Source: Vicia villosa | Lineage: Eukaryota > Streptophyta > Magnoliopsida > Fabales > Fabaceae | Direction: 5' to 3' | DNA length: 64,000 bases | Assembly: GCF_029867415.1 (NCBI RefSeq) | Contig: NC_081184.1 | Coordinates: forward strand, 76,110,364-76,174,363 | In this document: positions 1 through 11,965 of the stretch, piece by piece | Layout: each line of letters starts with the position of its first letter | Position numbering within the stretch: position 1 is the stretch's first letter | The notes under the pieces: model-generated | Seen by the model: the letters and a program-made list of their open reading frames with translations, nothing else | What the model was told of the DNA's origin: nothing | Databases searched by the model: none | Program-made: the position numbers and the translations under genes

Positions 1-2040
1 CATGATTTCCTTCTCAGTGGCCCTTGCTTGTTAACAGAGAGAAAAATATAAGAAACAAATTGATGGCCTTATGCCCAGTTGCTTCCTCGTTTGTCAGAAT
101 TTCAGTTGGTTAAGATTCGTGTTTTGGGTCTTCTTCACCACAAATAGATCTCCTCAATCTGATGGCGATACAAGGCTATTCCATTTTATGAAGGCGAATA
201 CTTCTTCAACATCTATACTTGGGGCTCCCGCACGAGGGATAAGCAAGACATACTCTTATCTTGAGCATTGCATCACTCGCATTGCTCGAATCCCTAAAGC
301 AAGGCAAAAGTTTACAATTCATGGGTGACTTCGTTGGAGTTCTCTTTTGAAGTAATCTGAAGTATTTGGAAGGAACTGCAGAAAGTATTCAAGCTCAACA
401 AGTCCAGACGGAGTCAAGTCTCCTCAACAACGACACTCATTTAGTTTCTTACTGCATTCTCATTGTAATTTTTCATTTGTGTGTTTAAGCATTGCTAGGA
501 TGTAAAAACTTGTTAATTTCTGAATGAAAGTCATAATACATTGTTTATGTTTGTCTTGAAGAAATCCATCAGTTTTCACTCATAAAATGTTTTTGGCATT
601 ACGATACCAACTTTACTAATTGCTTGCTTATGCAAAAAGCTGAGGGAGAATGATGAAAGATAAAAATGAAAAATCTCTAATCATGTGTTTTCGAATAAAA
701 ACCCTACTGAGGATGTACAGGCATTGTTTCAAATCCCCAAACACCAGAGATATAAGGGAGATAGACCCTCGTTAACCCCTTTGAGCCTTGGAGAAGGAGT
801 TTCTTTTCTAATCATAAAAACCCTTATTTTAACCTTGGGGCGGGGTAGTGTTCATTTAACTTGATCGAGTGTTCAGAACTCACCAAAAAGGTATGAATCT
901 AAGGATACAACAAGGGTTATCCTTCAAAGGGCTGAGGAATGTCAAAACCGCAATGATTATCCTTATTCCATCAAGAGGTCAAAAGAGGACGATGCCACAA
1001 TGGTTATCCCTCATCAATCAGAGAATGAGGCAGTCACAATATTTCAAACAAATCGAGAGCAACGCAAGGTCACACGACTTGTTCAAAAAGTGAATAAAAA
1101 AAAGAAAGCCCGCTAAGTCAAAAACTTGAAATAAGTGACTTAGGCAAAAGTTAGGGCATCCCGCTGGACTCCAAAATAAAATTCAAGAGAATTTGTCCAG
1201 GCAAAAGTTAGGGAAAGCAGAAGCGAAAAACAAGAATTACAAAATAAAAATCCTCATCAAAGGAACAAAGTCGTGTGATGATCAATCAGAAGAATAAGAA
1301 AGTGAGTGACTGCCATGTCCGAAAAACCTCATTGATTCCTCAACCATCCCAAATTCCTTGTGAGGAATGAACATTCATGTCGAGTTAATTGAACCTAGGA
1401 ATGGAGAACATCACGAAGGGGGTGGGTACCAAATAATTTTGAGCCTAAAATCCTTTGTTTTCTGAAAACCGTGAACCTGGCCAAGTTACAACCCTCAAAA
1501 GTCCTAATTGAAGTAGGGTTATTTTGAAAGCACACTCCTATGAGATAGCGTTTAACTGACTCCCAATGAAGCGAGACTCATTTCCATGTTGGTATCGTAT
1601 GCTTGCTTTATCTTCTATATGCAAAAATCGAGGTTGTGTCAACTAGTGATTCAGTCACAAGAGGTCGCAACCTCATTTCAATAAAAAGTTTCTTTAAACT
1701 TCAAGACTAACGTACACTTTGCATTAGAATTATCATTCATAGAATTAACATCCTTTTGCATACAAACATCTGCTTAAACGTTAAAGAAATTTCAGGATGA
1801 GAATCAGTGAGCAACTTGATCATGTCAAAGCACAAGAGACTTGAGAACTCCGTGGAGTAAAAAGCTAATCGTTTCAGAGACTGATTATCAAGGGGCAAGT
1901 TATCCAAAGAACTCCGTTGGGCATGAACAGTTAATGCTTTCCTTGATTACCTTGAGAGGAAGAATTTGAAGACTCCGTTGAGCGTGGTAAAGTTGTTTCC
2001 ATGTTTGTATGACTTCAAAACAAAGAAAGATTGAGGATTC
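1..2040 (+). other. T1 internal non-coding region
   Basis: No coding domain was recognised. From about 640 to 1510 the sequence is recognisably related to T5 at about 38830-39690. Shared landmarks are a GAGAATGATGAAA block, a GATGTACAGGCATTG block, and two AGTTAGGG/ATTAGGG segments linked by TTTGTCCAGGCAAAA. The two copies are clearly diverged, so T1 and T5 are different families or old branches of one family. Short open frames here have no recognisable protein features and I treat them as chance. Confidence 0.6.
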
Positions 2041-2049
2041 TAGTAAGAT

Positions 2050-2380
2050 GTACCTAATCTGGGGCAATTGAGTCGAGGAATCTCTATCAAGTTCAACATA
2101 TCTGGGGCAATCATGTCGAGGAATATCTCTTGAGTTTGACCAATCCGGGGCAGTTACGTCGAGATTCGACAGATCTCTCTAAGGATTCGTTAGTGCAAAT
2201 TCCTTCGCAGGTCATGAAGCTTGGGGAACAATCGTTTGAGTTATATTATCTCTCCCCGATCATGGGATTTTTCCTGGAAACTTATTCTCTCCCCAAGCAC
2301 AGGAGTTTATTTCTCCTGAGAGTTTGTTCCACTCCTCGAGTATCGGAATTTATTTCTCCTGAGAGTTGCTCCACTTCCTC
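2050..2380 (+). repeat. Short degenerate repeats in T1 internal region
   Basis: A motif of the form ATCTGGGGCAAT followed by TCGAGGAAT occurs about three times between 2055 and 2170. A segment with TTTATTTCTCCTGAGAGTT is duplicated near 2305 and 2350. They are dispersed direct repeats in the non-coding 3' part of the element; no function is visible. Confidence 0.6.
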
Positions 2381-2950
2381 AACCCGATCTCCTTATGTGT
2401 TTTTCTCATCCCAACATGGTGAATCGAGGGAATCTCCTCAAGTTGAAAATCCTCCAAGCAGTGGCACATGGTGAGAGGTCAGAAGTTATTCTACGCTCTA
2501 CAAGCCAACAACCAGAAGGGGCATCTTGCAAGTCAAAGTCCAATATCTATTGGCATCTGTACATAATTCTTAACACTAAGGGGATTCTCCCTGGTGTTTA
2601 CCTCACTAATGCCTTTATTTGGCATTCTGCATATAGCGTTCACTGCATATAACATTGCATCCTCAAAAGCGTAGCATATCCAGCAAAATGGAGCATTACG
2701 CCATAGAAATTTCAAACATGCATACAAAGCATAAGCCAGATAATACAGATCAACACTCAATCAAGACGACGATACTTCCCCACATAAAATATTGTCCTTA
2801 CAAACTCCAATTGATATCTGCTACTACATTACAAATCTCCTCAAGCCATGGTGCCGATACTTGGTATCCTCAATCCCCAGAAGGAGTCTCATATTCTCTC
2901 TCCAATGTGGATCGGATACAATGTCTTTCTTCGTCAGAATCGTTGTCTCC

Positions 2951-3455
2951 GAGGTTATTTCTCGTATGCTGCGTGCAGATTAGAGTGTGAATGAGGGTGG
3001 GCATTCAACCCATCTCATTTTTCAATCGTTTGAATAACCATACTTGGTGTGTGGCAATTCGAACGATTGCCGCTCCGAAGAGTTACACCCCGCCTTTTTG
3101 GCCTGAGGGATTAATGTAATTCTTATGCTTCGTAAGCATCCATATTCCCGTAATCCCCAGTGGTTACTATCGCCTTCTTGTCGAGTCTAGTCGTCTCTAG
3201 TCTTGTCATGGTTATTTCCTGTGTGTTGCGTGCAAATTAGAGTGCGAATGAGGGTGGGCATTCAACCCATCTCATTTTTCAATCGTTTGAATAACCATAC
3301 TTGGTGTGTGGCAATTCGAACGATTGCCACTCTTGAAGAGTTACACCCCGCCTTTGGCCTGAGGGATCAATGTAACTCTTATGCTTCGTCAGCATCAATA
3401 TCCCCGTAATCCCCCGTGGTTACTGTCATCTTATTGCCGAGCCTAGTCGTCCCTA
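2951..3455 (+). repeat. Tandem duplication, about 255-bp unit, in T1 3' UTR
   Basis: Two consecutive copies, about 2951-3205 and 3211-3455, share long identical stretches, for example GAGGGTGGGCATTCAACCCA and AACCATACTTGGTGTGTGGC. They differ by scattered substitutions and small indels, for example CGCTCCGAAG versus CACTCTTGAAG. The duplication lies just upstream of the 24-bp array and looks like an older expansion of the same 3' UTR. Confidence 0.85.
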
Positions 3456-3596
3456 GTCTCCGTGACTCATTCCCTCGTATGGGAAAAAATTTTCAGATCC
3501 AACCCCCGTGTTGCGTATCCTTTGCCTTCCGTCCTGGCAAATCATTTCAAGACTAAATTCCAATCCCCAGTAAGTCCATCTACCAAGCTTTTCAAA

Positions 3597-4395
3597 CACT
3601 CGTCTGTGTCATTCTTTCGATACTCGTCTGTATCTTCTTCCGATACTCGTCTGTATCTTCTTTTGATGCTCGTCTGTGTCATTCTTTCGATACTCGTCTG
3701 TATCTCCTTTCGATACTCGTCTGTATCTTCTTTTGATGCTCGTCTGTGTCATTCTTTCGATACTCGTCTGTATCTTCTTCCGATACTCGTCTGTATCTTC
3801 TTTTGATGCTCGTTTGTGTCATTCTTTCGATACTCGTCTGTATCTCCTTTCGATACTCGTCTGTATCTTCTTTTGATGCTCGTCTGTGTCATTCTTTCGA
3901 TACTCGTCTGTATCTCCTTTCGATACTCGTCTGTATCTTCTTCCGATACTCGTCTGTATCTTCTTTTGATGCTCGTCTGTGTCATTCTTTCGATACTCGT
4001 CTGTATCCCCTTTCGATACTCGTCTGTATCTTCTTTCGATACTCGTCTGTATCTTCTTTTGATGCTCGTCTGTGTCATTCTTTCGATACTCGTCTGTATC
4101 CTCCTTTTGATGCTCGTCTGTGTCATTCTTTCGATACTCGTCTGTATCTTCTTTTGATGCTCGTCTGTGTCATTCTTCCGATACTCGTCTGTATCCTCCT
4201 TTTGATGCTCGTATGTGTCATTCTTTCGATACTCGTTTGTATCCTCCTTTTGATGCTCGTCTGTGTCATTCTTTCGATACTCGTCTGTATCTCCTTTTGA
4301 CGCTCGTATGTGTCATTCTTTCAATACTCGTCTGTATCCCCTTTTTGATGCTCGTATGTGTCATTCTGTCGATACTCGTCTGTATCTCCTTTAAA
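3597..4395 (+). repeat. 24-bp tandem array in the 3' UTR of T1
   Basis: About 33 tandem monomers of 23-24 bp occur in two main variants: GATACTCGTCTGTATC plus a CTTC/CCTTTC tail, and GATGCTCGTCTGTGTC plus an ATTCTTTC tail. The variants alternate in higher-order units of about 70 bp. Each monomer has an inverted repeat: GATAC/GTATC around TCGTCT in the first, and GATGC/GTGTC in the second, which still pairs as RNA through two G-U pairs. Because the period is near a multiple of three, both strands stay open over long stretches; these are not genes. Arrays in this position (between pol and the 3' LTR) are known from Ogre elements of legumes, where they can seed satellite DNA. Confidence 0.93.
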
Positions 4396-4714
4396 AACAC
4401 TTGTCTATCTTACCTTCCCACCAGACATACTTCTGCTCCGATCACTTCCATGTAGTAAATATTTCCTTTGAGAACCTTGTATTGGCACCTTGGGCTACGT
4501 TACAAGCTATCACCATTCATCCGATGACTCACTGTAAATATTTCCCATCAGAAAAACAAAAATTTCCCTTTCCCCAGCAGATATCAAAACAAAAATAAGG
4601 AATAAAGATCACACCATCTTTTCAGGACAAATTTCAGGTCTTGATATTTAATCTTCTTCTACCTCGAATGTTCAAAAGGCTGGCGCCAATCGCACCTTCG
4701 GGTTTAAGACGATT

Positions 4715-4727
4715 AAATAGGGGCAGC
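4715..4727 (+). promoter_or_regulatory. Polypurine tract of T1
   Basis: AAATAGGGGCAGC lies directly before the LTR start TGTCATACCCC at 4728. The identical AAATAGGGGCAGC precedes the 3' LTR of T5. This is the expected primer for plus-strand DNA synthesis. Confidence 0.85.
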
Positions 4728-6296
4728 TGTCATACCCCAAATTTGTCCTACCCCTTTACTTCTAACTGGCTTAGGTTTTGCATTCATGTACATACATCAC
4801 TTAGGTCATAATTCATACCCATGCATGCATATCATTGGTATCAATCAAAGACTAGCAAGAAAGAACTCTATGGCAAAGAAATTCCTACCAAATGTGAGGA
4901 TCTGAGGGCTTCCTTGACCAAAGTTAAACAATTGACTTTCCGGTCAACATTTAATCAGGAATGAGTGAGGAGCTTTCATATGGACTATGTGGATGGGTTT
5001 ATTTGACAGGATTTCACTGGAGGAGATTTAATCGGGAATTTCATCGATAGTCGGAAAAATCAGAACAGTTGACTTTTGGGTCAAAATCAGAAGAATTATT
5101 CAAATATTGACTTTTGGTTGAAAGTTAATCAAGAAAAGTCGAAGAATGGATAAAATCGGGAGTTCTACAAAAGTTGCCAAAATAGCAAGAAACAAGTTTC
5201 CAACACTTAGAAAAATTTTGATGCTTTAAATCTTGTTGAGCAGTCCACTTCAGCACTGAATTACACGTGGCAAATGGCACTTTTTGAAGAAAATTCCAAC
5301 ATCAAAGTTGTTCCTCTCATGGAGGAGAACAACTTTGTAGTTGGACACTTTTTCATTTGAAGCTTGTATAAAGAGTTAAAGTGGTGTGAAGTTTCTGAAA
5401 ATTCATCTAAACCAAGTCATAATCCAGGTCACAACTCAGGTCATGACCTGGTATTTTAACAAACACATGGCATGCCAGATCTCCAGCTATTTTTAGAGCT
5501 CTACAGAAGTGCCATGAATGCAAACTTGGTATCATTCTCTTCTTTGCCATCCCCTCTATCCATTGAAACAAGAATTGAATCAATTGAGTGAATATTGAAT
5601 CAATTATGAGTCTTCGAAGTCAGGCCCTCGCAAAGCCCATGTCATGCATCCGGCCAGGCCAGGAAACAAGTCACGCGCGCAGCATATTCACAAACACTTG
5701 GTGGGCTATTTTCACATCCAATTTTAAGGAATTAGAAGCAGCCACTTGATCCATATGTGGTATGTAATTCTTCCTTGCCATGTCTTCTTTCCAATGAGCT
5801 ACATAATGTAGTAATTGGACATATAATTCTCAAGATAAAGTGACCTAAACTTATGTTATGGCCAAGTCACATTTTGGCAAAAATCCCAAGCCAAAACTTA
5901 AGGCATGCGCGTGGGCTGTTCGCAAGAGCAACACAACACGTTCATGATCTTTTTGTCGTCCCTCCGGCCACTATTTCAGACATCCTCCAACACCAATTTT
6001 CCTCAGCTCCACCCCTTCTTCCATTTGAGCATAAGATCAGAACGAATGGTGAAATGTAGTGTGAGTTATTGGCCCGTGAAAATGGCACCATGGCTAATGT
6101 ATCATTGGCAAAGTGAAAGTTTGCTTGCTGCTATATCCATGCACACATCATTATCACAATACTCCTTTAAGCCATACACGGTCTTGCACACAAAAGGCCT
6201 AAGGAGCACTACCAAATAGATACAAACTTGTGCACTAAGTGTTGCAAACAGAGGTCCCACTTCAACCATGTATACCATAAGCTCACCATACACCAC

Positions 6297-6304
6297 TCTA
6301 TAAA
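6297..6304 (+). promoter_or_regulatory. Putative TATA box of T1 LTR
   Basis: CTATAAAAAC is followed by a CA-rich, pyrimidine-rich leader (6310-6480), typical of plant LTR promoters. The assignment rests on motif and position only. Confidence 0.6.
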
Positions 6305-8382
6305 AACCTCCAACTCTTCACAAACCACCACACACACTCATTTTTTTCACACTCTCACACTCACACTCTTTCTCACTTCTCAGACTCACTCTCTTCTCTC
6401 TCGGATTTCTTTCTCGCTTCCATCACTCACATCCAAAAAAGTTTGTTACATCCTGTAACAAACTCTAACAAACTCAACCATCAACCTCCATTGTTCTTCA
6501 CCTTCAATCACCATCTCCAACCTCCATAGCCAAAGCAAGATTGACCTTCATCATCACCATCACATAATTGCAGCAGCTGCAACGTAGCATTCATCCTCCT
6601 CATAGCATCATCTTCACATTCGCATAAGGCAAGGCTGGGATCTCGCTTCAGCGGTTAGGAAGAAGCTCGCACAACATCATCATCATCTTCAAGAAGCTTC
6701 CAAAGTTTGTGAAGATTCTTCAAGCCTTCTTCATTCAAACCGCACGCAGGTAATTCTTCAAAACCACTCAGCATCGTAGTAGATCCATCTATGGTCTTTG
6801 CATCTCATTCTTGAGTGATTGCGATATGTCTATTGCTTTGCAACCTGTAACATGAATCCTTGACTCGCGTTTGCTTATATATGTTGTGTATTTGAATGTT
6901 GTGAACGAATGTGAATCAATTGATGGTGTTAGTGTGCATTTTAGAGGAAGTATGTGAAGTTAGGGTTTAGTTGTTGTATTCGGTGAAGATGATAGAGAAA
7001 GATTTAGGAAAATCTAAGTGGATATTCATGATCAGCGCAAGAAATTAAGTGGAAAGGTATATGCTTTCACGATTTCTGGGCAGGGTGATGATCTCCGGCG
7101 TGGTGAAGCCGCCGGAGAAGATGACCGGAACGGCCACGGTCTGGCGAGGGTTTCATCTTTCTTTTTCATGTTGGGCTTACGTGGCGATACGTGACTGGTC
7201 CATGTCCCCATCAGATTGATCATTTTGTTTTACTAACATGATTAGATGGTGTGGTGTTAGCTTCTGATTGGTTTATGAGTGCTTTTTGTTTTACATGACT
7301 TAAATGAAGCTTGACCAATTGATATTGCTACCATGTCACGTTACACTAATAACCACATGCAAAAAATAAAAGTCACATACTGATATGAATAATGCTGAAT
7401 AAAAATGGAAATAGATAGTGAACGATGGGCCGTGGGATTCATTGGGCTTGGCTTTCTTTCTTTTTTGCTGCACACGCGTTTCGTTAATGCACCCACGTGC
7501 ATTTGGACTGGGCCAGGATATCTGCGATATTCCCACCCCTCATTTTAGGCCCAGTCTTGAACATAACCCTATTTCAGTGCATTCTCGTTTCTGCTTTTAT
7601 ACCCCCTGCCAGTGTAGATTAAATTTTAGTTTAATTTTGTTTTTCTTGTAACTTTTGTGTCATAATTCTTTTTTGATTCAAATAAAAAATTTGCAAAAAT
7701 ATACTTTAGATACTTTAGGGTGTTTAGATAATTTTGATATTTTTTGTAAAATTTTAGAGATTGTCTTAGCACATTAAGTAAGCCTTTTTCTCAAGTATGT
7801 TTGCATTTGTTTCGGTTTGGATACCTTGTGCGATTGAATTTGATTGGGTGACTTGTGAACTGATTTTTGCCAATATTTTTTTGTGTGATACCAGTAGACC
7901 CTTATATCTCCATGTGTGTAAAAAATGAAAGTTCAATTCTCTGTTTTGATTAGAGTTTCATTAACGTTTCTATGCCCGATTGAAGTATGTTTCTAAATGG
8001 ATAATCTTGTGAGTTCAGCCCATAAATTGGATTGCATTTATGCAATAGCCTTGATTTCCTTTTGTATGTGCTATGAGAGATGCTTAAGGAGCATTAGGGT
8101 CTGAACTTGATTTTTGAATCTCTCCTTTTCTATTTTTGCTTGAATTTTCTTTACATATGTACATATTTGCTTTGTATAGTATTCCTTTGTGTATAATCTC
8201 ATGTGTTTGATATAGTGATGCATTCCTTAACCCTAGTATTTCCCTTAGGTAATGATAAGAATTAGAATAACATAGATTAGGATGGTAGACTAGTTCCCCA
8301 TTTCATCTTCTTTTCCTTTTTCAACTCTAAAATACTTAATAAAAACCTGACAAAGATCATATTGTCACACTTCTGATATATG

Positions 8383-8585
8383 GTGGGAAAGAAATGATTG
8401 GGGCGTAGGCCCCGATGTACGTTCTTCCCCACGTAGTAGAAAAGAAATGATTGGGGTGTAGGCCCCGATGTACGTTCTTTTCTACTAAACGGAAAAGAAA
8501 TGATTGGAATGTAGATTTCGATGTATTTCTTATCCGTCATTTAGAGAATCGATTGTGGTGTAGACCTCGATGTGCATTCTCTAAA
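8383..8585 (+). repeat. Four tandem long hairpins with covarying stems in T1 LTR
   Basis: There are four consecutive hairpins of 46-50 nt: 8383-8432, 8436-8485, 8489-8536 and 8540-8585. Outer arms are GTGGGAAAGAA/TTCTTCCCCAC (one mismatch), GTAGAAAAGAA/TTCTTTTCTAC (perfect), ACGGAAAAGAAAT/ATTTCTTATCCGT (one mismatch) and TTTAGAGAAT/ATTCTCTAAA (perfect). The apical stems around a constant GTAG loop also change together: GGGGC/GCCCC, GGGGT/GCCCC, GGAAT/ATTTC, GTGGT/ACCTC. The array is downstream of the LTR TATA box, so it should be in the element RNA. T2 inserted about 50 bp after it. Confidence 0.85.
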
Positions 8586-8815
8586 TATTCAAAAAAAACA
8601 AACAAAATCCTTTTGGTATGATCTAAGTCACGAATGTGAATACAAGATTACACTCAAAGAGGTTTTTGATTTATGGCAAACTCAAATGAGCATTCAAACA
8701 ACAAGGAGGAATCAGAAAAGCAAAGCATTTGATCACTCATGAAAGCACAAGGTGATCCACTATGCATATAAGTTGACTCAACACAAGCTGGACATGAATA
8801 ATGCAGAAAATCAGC

Positions 8816-9108
8816 AGTTAGGTCGACCTACTGTCAACCTAGGTCGACCTAAAATGAAGGAAAATCCATATACCTCTGCTAGGTCGACTCACAGACCATT
8901 TAGGTCGACTCAAAATGAAGAAATCTTCACATCAGTCTGCTAGGTCGACCTACATGGCAACTAGGTCGACCTAATCTGTGAAAATGTCCCCAGAATGCAT
9001 CAGAAGAGGATTCTGGTCGACCTACTCCTTCAACAGGTCGACCTAACTGGGGGAAAAATTCTGCAAGCTCTGTTAGGTCGACCTAAGCACTACAAGTGGT
9101 CGACCTAA
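8816..9108 (+). repeat. Five phased pairs of GTCGAC palindromes in T2 5' LTR
   Basis: GTCGAC begins at 8822, 8843, 8883, 8904, 8944, 8965, 9015, 9037, 9077 and 9099. Most are the longer palindrome AGGTCGACCT. Within pairs the spacing is 21, 21, 21, 22 and 22 bp, two helical turns. Pairs repeat every 61-71 bp. The cluster is in U3, just upstream of the TATA box, where enhancer sites are expected. An identical cluster is in the 3' LTR (about 15784-16075). Confidence 0.9.
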
Positions 9109-9160
9109 CTGATCAAGAAAGTCCAAAATTCAGTTATTCTTGATTCCAACTGCTATGCAT

Positions 9161-9170
9161 CATATATATT
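9161..9170 (+). promoter_or_regulatory. Putative TATA box of T2 LTR
   Basis: CATATATATTG lies about 60 bp downstream of the last GTCGAC pair and about 1 kb upstream of the LTR end. The same motif is in the 3' LTR near 16129. Confidence 0.5.
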
Positions 9171-10172
9171 GTGCAAGGGTTAATTATTCAAAAAAAACAC
9201 CAACGACTGAAAGATACACAAACGCTTCTCATCTTCGTTCTTCATCATCTCCAACACAATTACACATAATCATTCTTGCGTTGCGGGTTAGTGATGAGTT
9301 CGATAACGTCCATGGAACGGAATTGAAGATTCCTAGTGGGTGAAGGTTCGTGGGGTTTGTTGGTGAATAAAATCTGCGGGTTTTGTCCTCCACGACGGGT
9401 GGTTCTTGGGGGTTTTTATCAAGAGGCGTTCATTGAGGATTCGGCTGAGTGTAACGATTGAGGAACGGGGAGTTCAAGGAATCAAGACACTGCAGAAGGG
9501 AATCAAAGTGAAGCTCTTGGATAACCTTGATCTGGCTCAAGATTAAGGGGGAAGAAGATTCAAAGGATCGACATAATTGGTTTATCGTTTATCGCTTTGT
9601 TATCTTCTTTGTATATACTACTTTCAACATTAATGAAAGATTACCCAATTTCAATTTGGAATTGGGGGCAGACGTAGTCGTAGCGAGGACGATCGACGAA
9701 CTGCCTAAACAAATATCGTGTTCTTGTCGCTTTTACTTTCTCTTTTATCTTCTGTTCATAATTGGTTATAAGTGCGAAATTGATCAACGATTCAAGTGTT
9801 AAAATTGTGAATTAAAGTTCTGCACAAACATCACAATTCACCACAACTTGAATCACTATCAATTTGAACCTATCACCAAGTGTTTGTGTTTTTGCTTAAT
9901 CCAATTTTACTGCATTGCAAATCAAAGGTGTCAATCTAGAAGTTAATTGGATTTCAGTTGTTAAACGAATTGGTCAGCTATCATATTACTTCACCATCAA
10001 TTCCACTTACTATTTGGTTTTGAAACACATACGACCTTTGCAATAGCGGTCCAGAATAGACGCAAGTCGATTCAGAACCGCTTTCGCTCAAGTCTGTAGA
10101 AAAATCTGTAAAAACTTAGTGAGATCTATTCACCCCCCCCCCCTCTAGATCTATAGGCCAGCGTCTAACAAG

Positions 10173-10184
10173 TGGCATCAAGAG
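10173..10184 (+). promoter_or_regulatory. Primer binding site of T2 (tRNA-Met type)
   Basis: TGGCATCAAGAGCTCTGG starts two bases after the LTR end. It resembles the plant initiator tRNA-Met site (TGGTATCAGAGC) with a few changes. Confidence 0.75.
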
Positions 10185-10225
10185 CTCTGGTTTATTCCGT
10201 GCTTTGTGAAACGCTTATTGGAAAG

Positions 10226-11965
10226 ATGGCTTCTGGACCTAAAGGGGCTCATAATAGAGCTCCAGTTTTCAACGGAGAAAACTACGGCTATTGGAAGGAT
10301 TGTATGTGTGTCCATATCAATGCAATTGATAGGAAGATCTGGACAGCTATTGTCAATGGTCCATTTCAGATCACTATGACAAATGCAGCTGGTGCAGTTG
10401 TTCCAAAACCAGAAGATACCTGGAATGCTGAAGATGAAAAGAAATATGCATACGATTGGAAAGCGAGAAATATTCTAATCTCAGCTCTAGGAGTTGATGA
10501 ATACTATCGTGTTTCCCATTGTAGATCAGCTAAAGCTATGTGGGACACATTGCAAGTTGCCCATGAGGGAACGGATGATGTCAAACTAGCTAGGATCAAT
10601 ACGTTAACTCAAGAGTTCGAACTTTTCCACATGGAAGATGGTGAAACCATCGAAAGCATGCAGAAAAGATTCGTTCACCTGAAAAATCGATTAAATTCTC
10701 TTGATAGACCTGTTTCCAATGCAGTTGCTACTAACAAAATCTTAAGGTGTTTGAACAGGGAATGGCAGCCCAAAGTTACAGCAATTAAGGAAGCAAATGA
10801 TCTCAACACTTTAGACATTACCACCCTCTTTGGTAAACTAGAGGAACATGAACAGCATCTTAAATGCCTTGACATGCATGAGAAGAGGACAAAGAAAGAA
10901 AAGAACATGGAGAAAGAGGTAGAGAAGAAGTCAATAGCTCTAAAAGCTTCGAGCTCCAAGACCTCAAAACGAGAGCCAAAGGATAGTGACACAAGTGATG
11001 ACGAAGACTCCGATGATGAGGAAATGGGACTGTTTGTGCGAAGATACAACAAATATCTAAAGAAAAATGGAGCAAAACATTCCGACAAAGGATTGATCAA
11101 CTATAGAAAGCAATCAAACATGTTCAAACAAGATGACGACAACAAAGGAAAGATCAAAGGTCTTTGCTTCAATTGTGGGAAAGCCGGTCACTACAAACCG
11201 GATTGTCCATACCTTAAGAAAGAAAAGGAGAAGAACCAAAGCAAAGGTCATAACAAATCTAAAAGAGCTTACATAGCATGGGAAAGTGATTCATCTAGTG
11301 AAAGCTCGTCAAGCGATGAAGAAGAATCAGCAAACCTATGTCTCATGGCTCATCAAAACAAGAAAAAGAAAGCTGTAAGTCATCTTAAACCTGAACTCGT
11401 TGATAAGGTATCTCATTCTCAACTAAAACTTGCTTTTGAAGAATTACATAGAGATGCAATTAAAGCTTTCAAACTTTTGGCCTCAAATAAGAAAATATTT
11501 TCATACCTTGAATCAAAAGTTGAGAAAACCGAAAGGGATATGGAAGCTTTAAAACAATCTATGCTAGACATTCAAAAGGACAAAGTTGAATTAGATCCTA
11601 CATCATGGTTTGGTTGTGAGACATGTCACATTTGGCAAAAAGAAGTAAGAGATCTAAAAGCCAAGTTAGACAAGGCTCTACAACCAAAAGTGACTTTTGC
11701 GGTTGATCCTAACAAGTTCAAAAGATCGTATACTCCTTTATATAGTAAATACACTTTTGTACCAAAAGTATCAACTAGCAAAACTCCATATTCTCATCAT
11801 ATTACCTGTCATTATTGTTGCAAAAAGGGACATACCATTGAAAAATGCAAATTTAGGAGAATTTTAGTTCCTAAAGGAGTATTTCAATGGTTGCCTAAGT
11901 GCAACAAATTGTGTACTCACTACCAAGGACCCAATGAAAATTGGGGACCTCCCTCTTTAAATTAA
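10226..11965 (+). CDS. gag: T2 gag polyprotein
   Basis: This encodes a 579-residue capsid/nucleocapsid protein that packages the element RNA in virus-like particles. I choose the ATG at 10226, after the primer site; an upstream in-frame GTG overlaps the primer site and is unlikely to be used. Residues about 10-210 match the UBN2/copia-type gag domain ([12 protein letters not shown] near the start, then a W-rich helical region). A lysine-rich and acidic linker follows (about 215-275). A CCHC zinc knuckle sits near residue 315 ([14 protein letters not shown]), a serine/acidic stretch follows, and a second CCHC knuckle is near residue 535 ([14 protein letters not shown]). The ORF is intact and ends in TAA at 11963-11965, directly after a TTTAAAT heptamer, so pol is probably reached by -1 frameshifting. 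Confidence 0.93.
   Translation: MASGPKGAHNRAPVFNGENYGYWKDCMCVHINAIDRKIWTAIVNGPFQITMTNAAGAVVPKPEDTWNAEDEKKYAYDWKARNILISALGVDEYYRVSHCRSAKAMWDTLQVAHEGTDDVKLARINTLTQEFELFHMEDGETIESMQKRFVHLKNRLNSLDRPVSNAVATNKILRCLNREWQPKVTAIKEANDLNTLDITTLFGKLEEHEQHLKCLDMHEKRTKKEKNMEKEVEKKSIALKASSSKTSKREPKDSDTSDDEDSDDEEMGLFVRRYNKYLKKNGAKHSDKGLINYRKQSNMFKQDDDNKGKIKGLCFNCGKAGHYKPDCPYLKKEKEKNQSKGHNKSKRAYIAWESDSSSESSSSDEEESANLCLMAHQNKKKKAVSHLKPELVDKVSHSQLKLAFEELHRDAIKAFKLLASNKKIFSYLESKVEKTERDMEALKQSMLDIQKDKVELDPTSWFGCETCHIWQKEVRDLKAKLDKALQPKVTFAVDPNKFKRSYTPLYSKYTFVPKVSTSKTPYSHHITCHYCCKKGHTIEKCKFRRILVPKGVFQWLPKCNKLCTHYQGPNENWGPPSLN

Larger units (their letters stand above)
8635..10170 (+). repeat. 5' LTR of T2
   Basis: The LTR is 1536 bp, from TGTGAATAC to GCGTCTAACA. 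It contains ten GTCGAC sites upstream (8822-9104), a TATA-like CATATATATT near 9161, and a C11 run just before the end. The C run is C12 in the 3' LTR. Short open frames inside it occur identically in both LTRs and have no protein features. Confidence 0.95.

Noticed and set aside
3676..4300. Long open frames on both strands across the 24-bp array
   Set aside because: The monomer length is a multiple of three and lacks stops, so open frames arise on both strands. The repetitive protein has no other support.
3597..4395. CRISPR-like array
   Set aside because: Repeats are contiguous without unique spacers, the context is a plant retrotransposon 3' UTR, and no cas-like gene exists.
8752..8943. 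63-codon frame in the T2 LTR (also at 15718-15909)
   Set aside because: It lies in the U3 region and covers the GTCGAC cluster; it is duplicated only because LTRs are duplicated.
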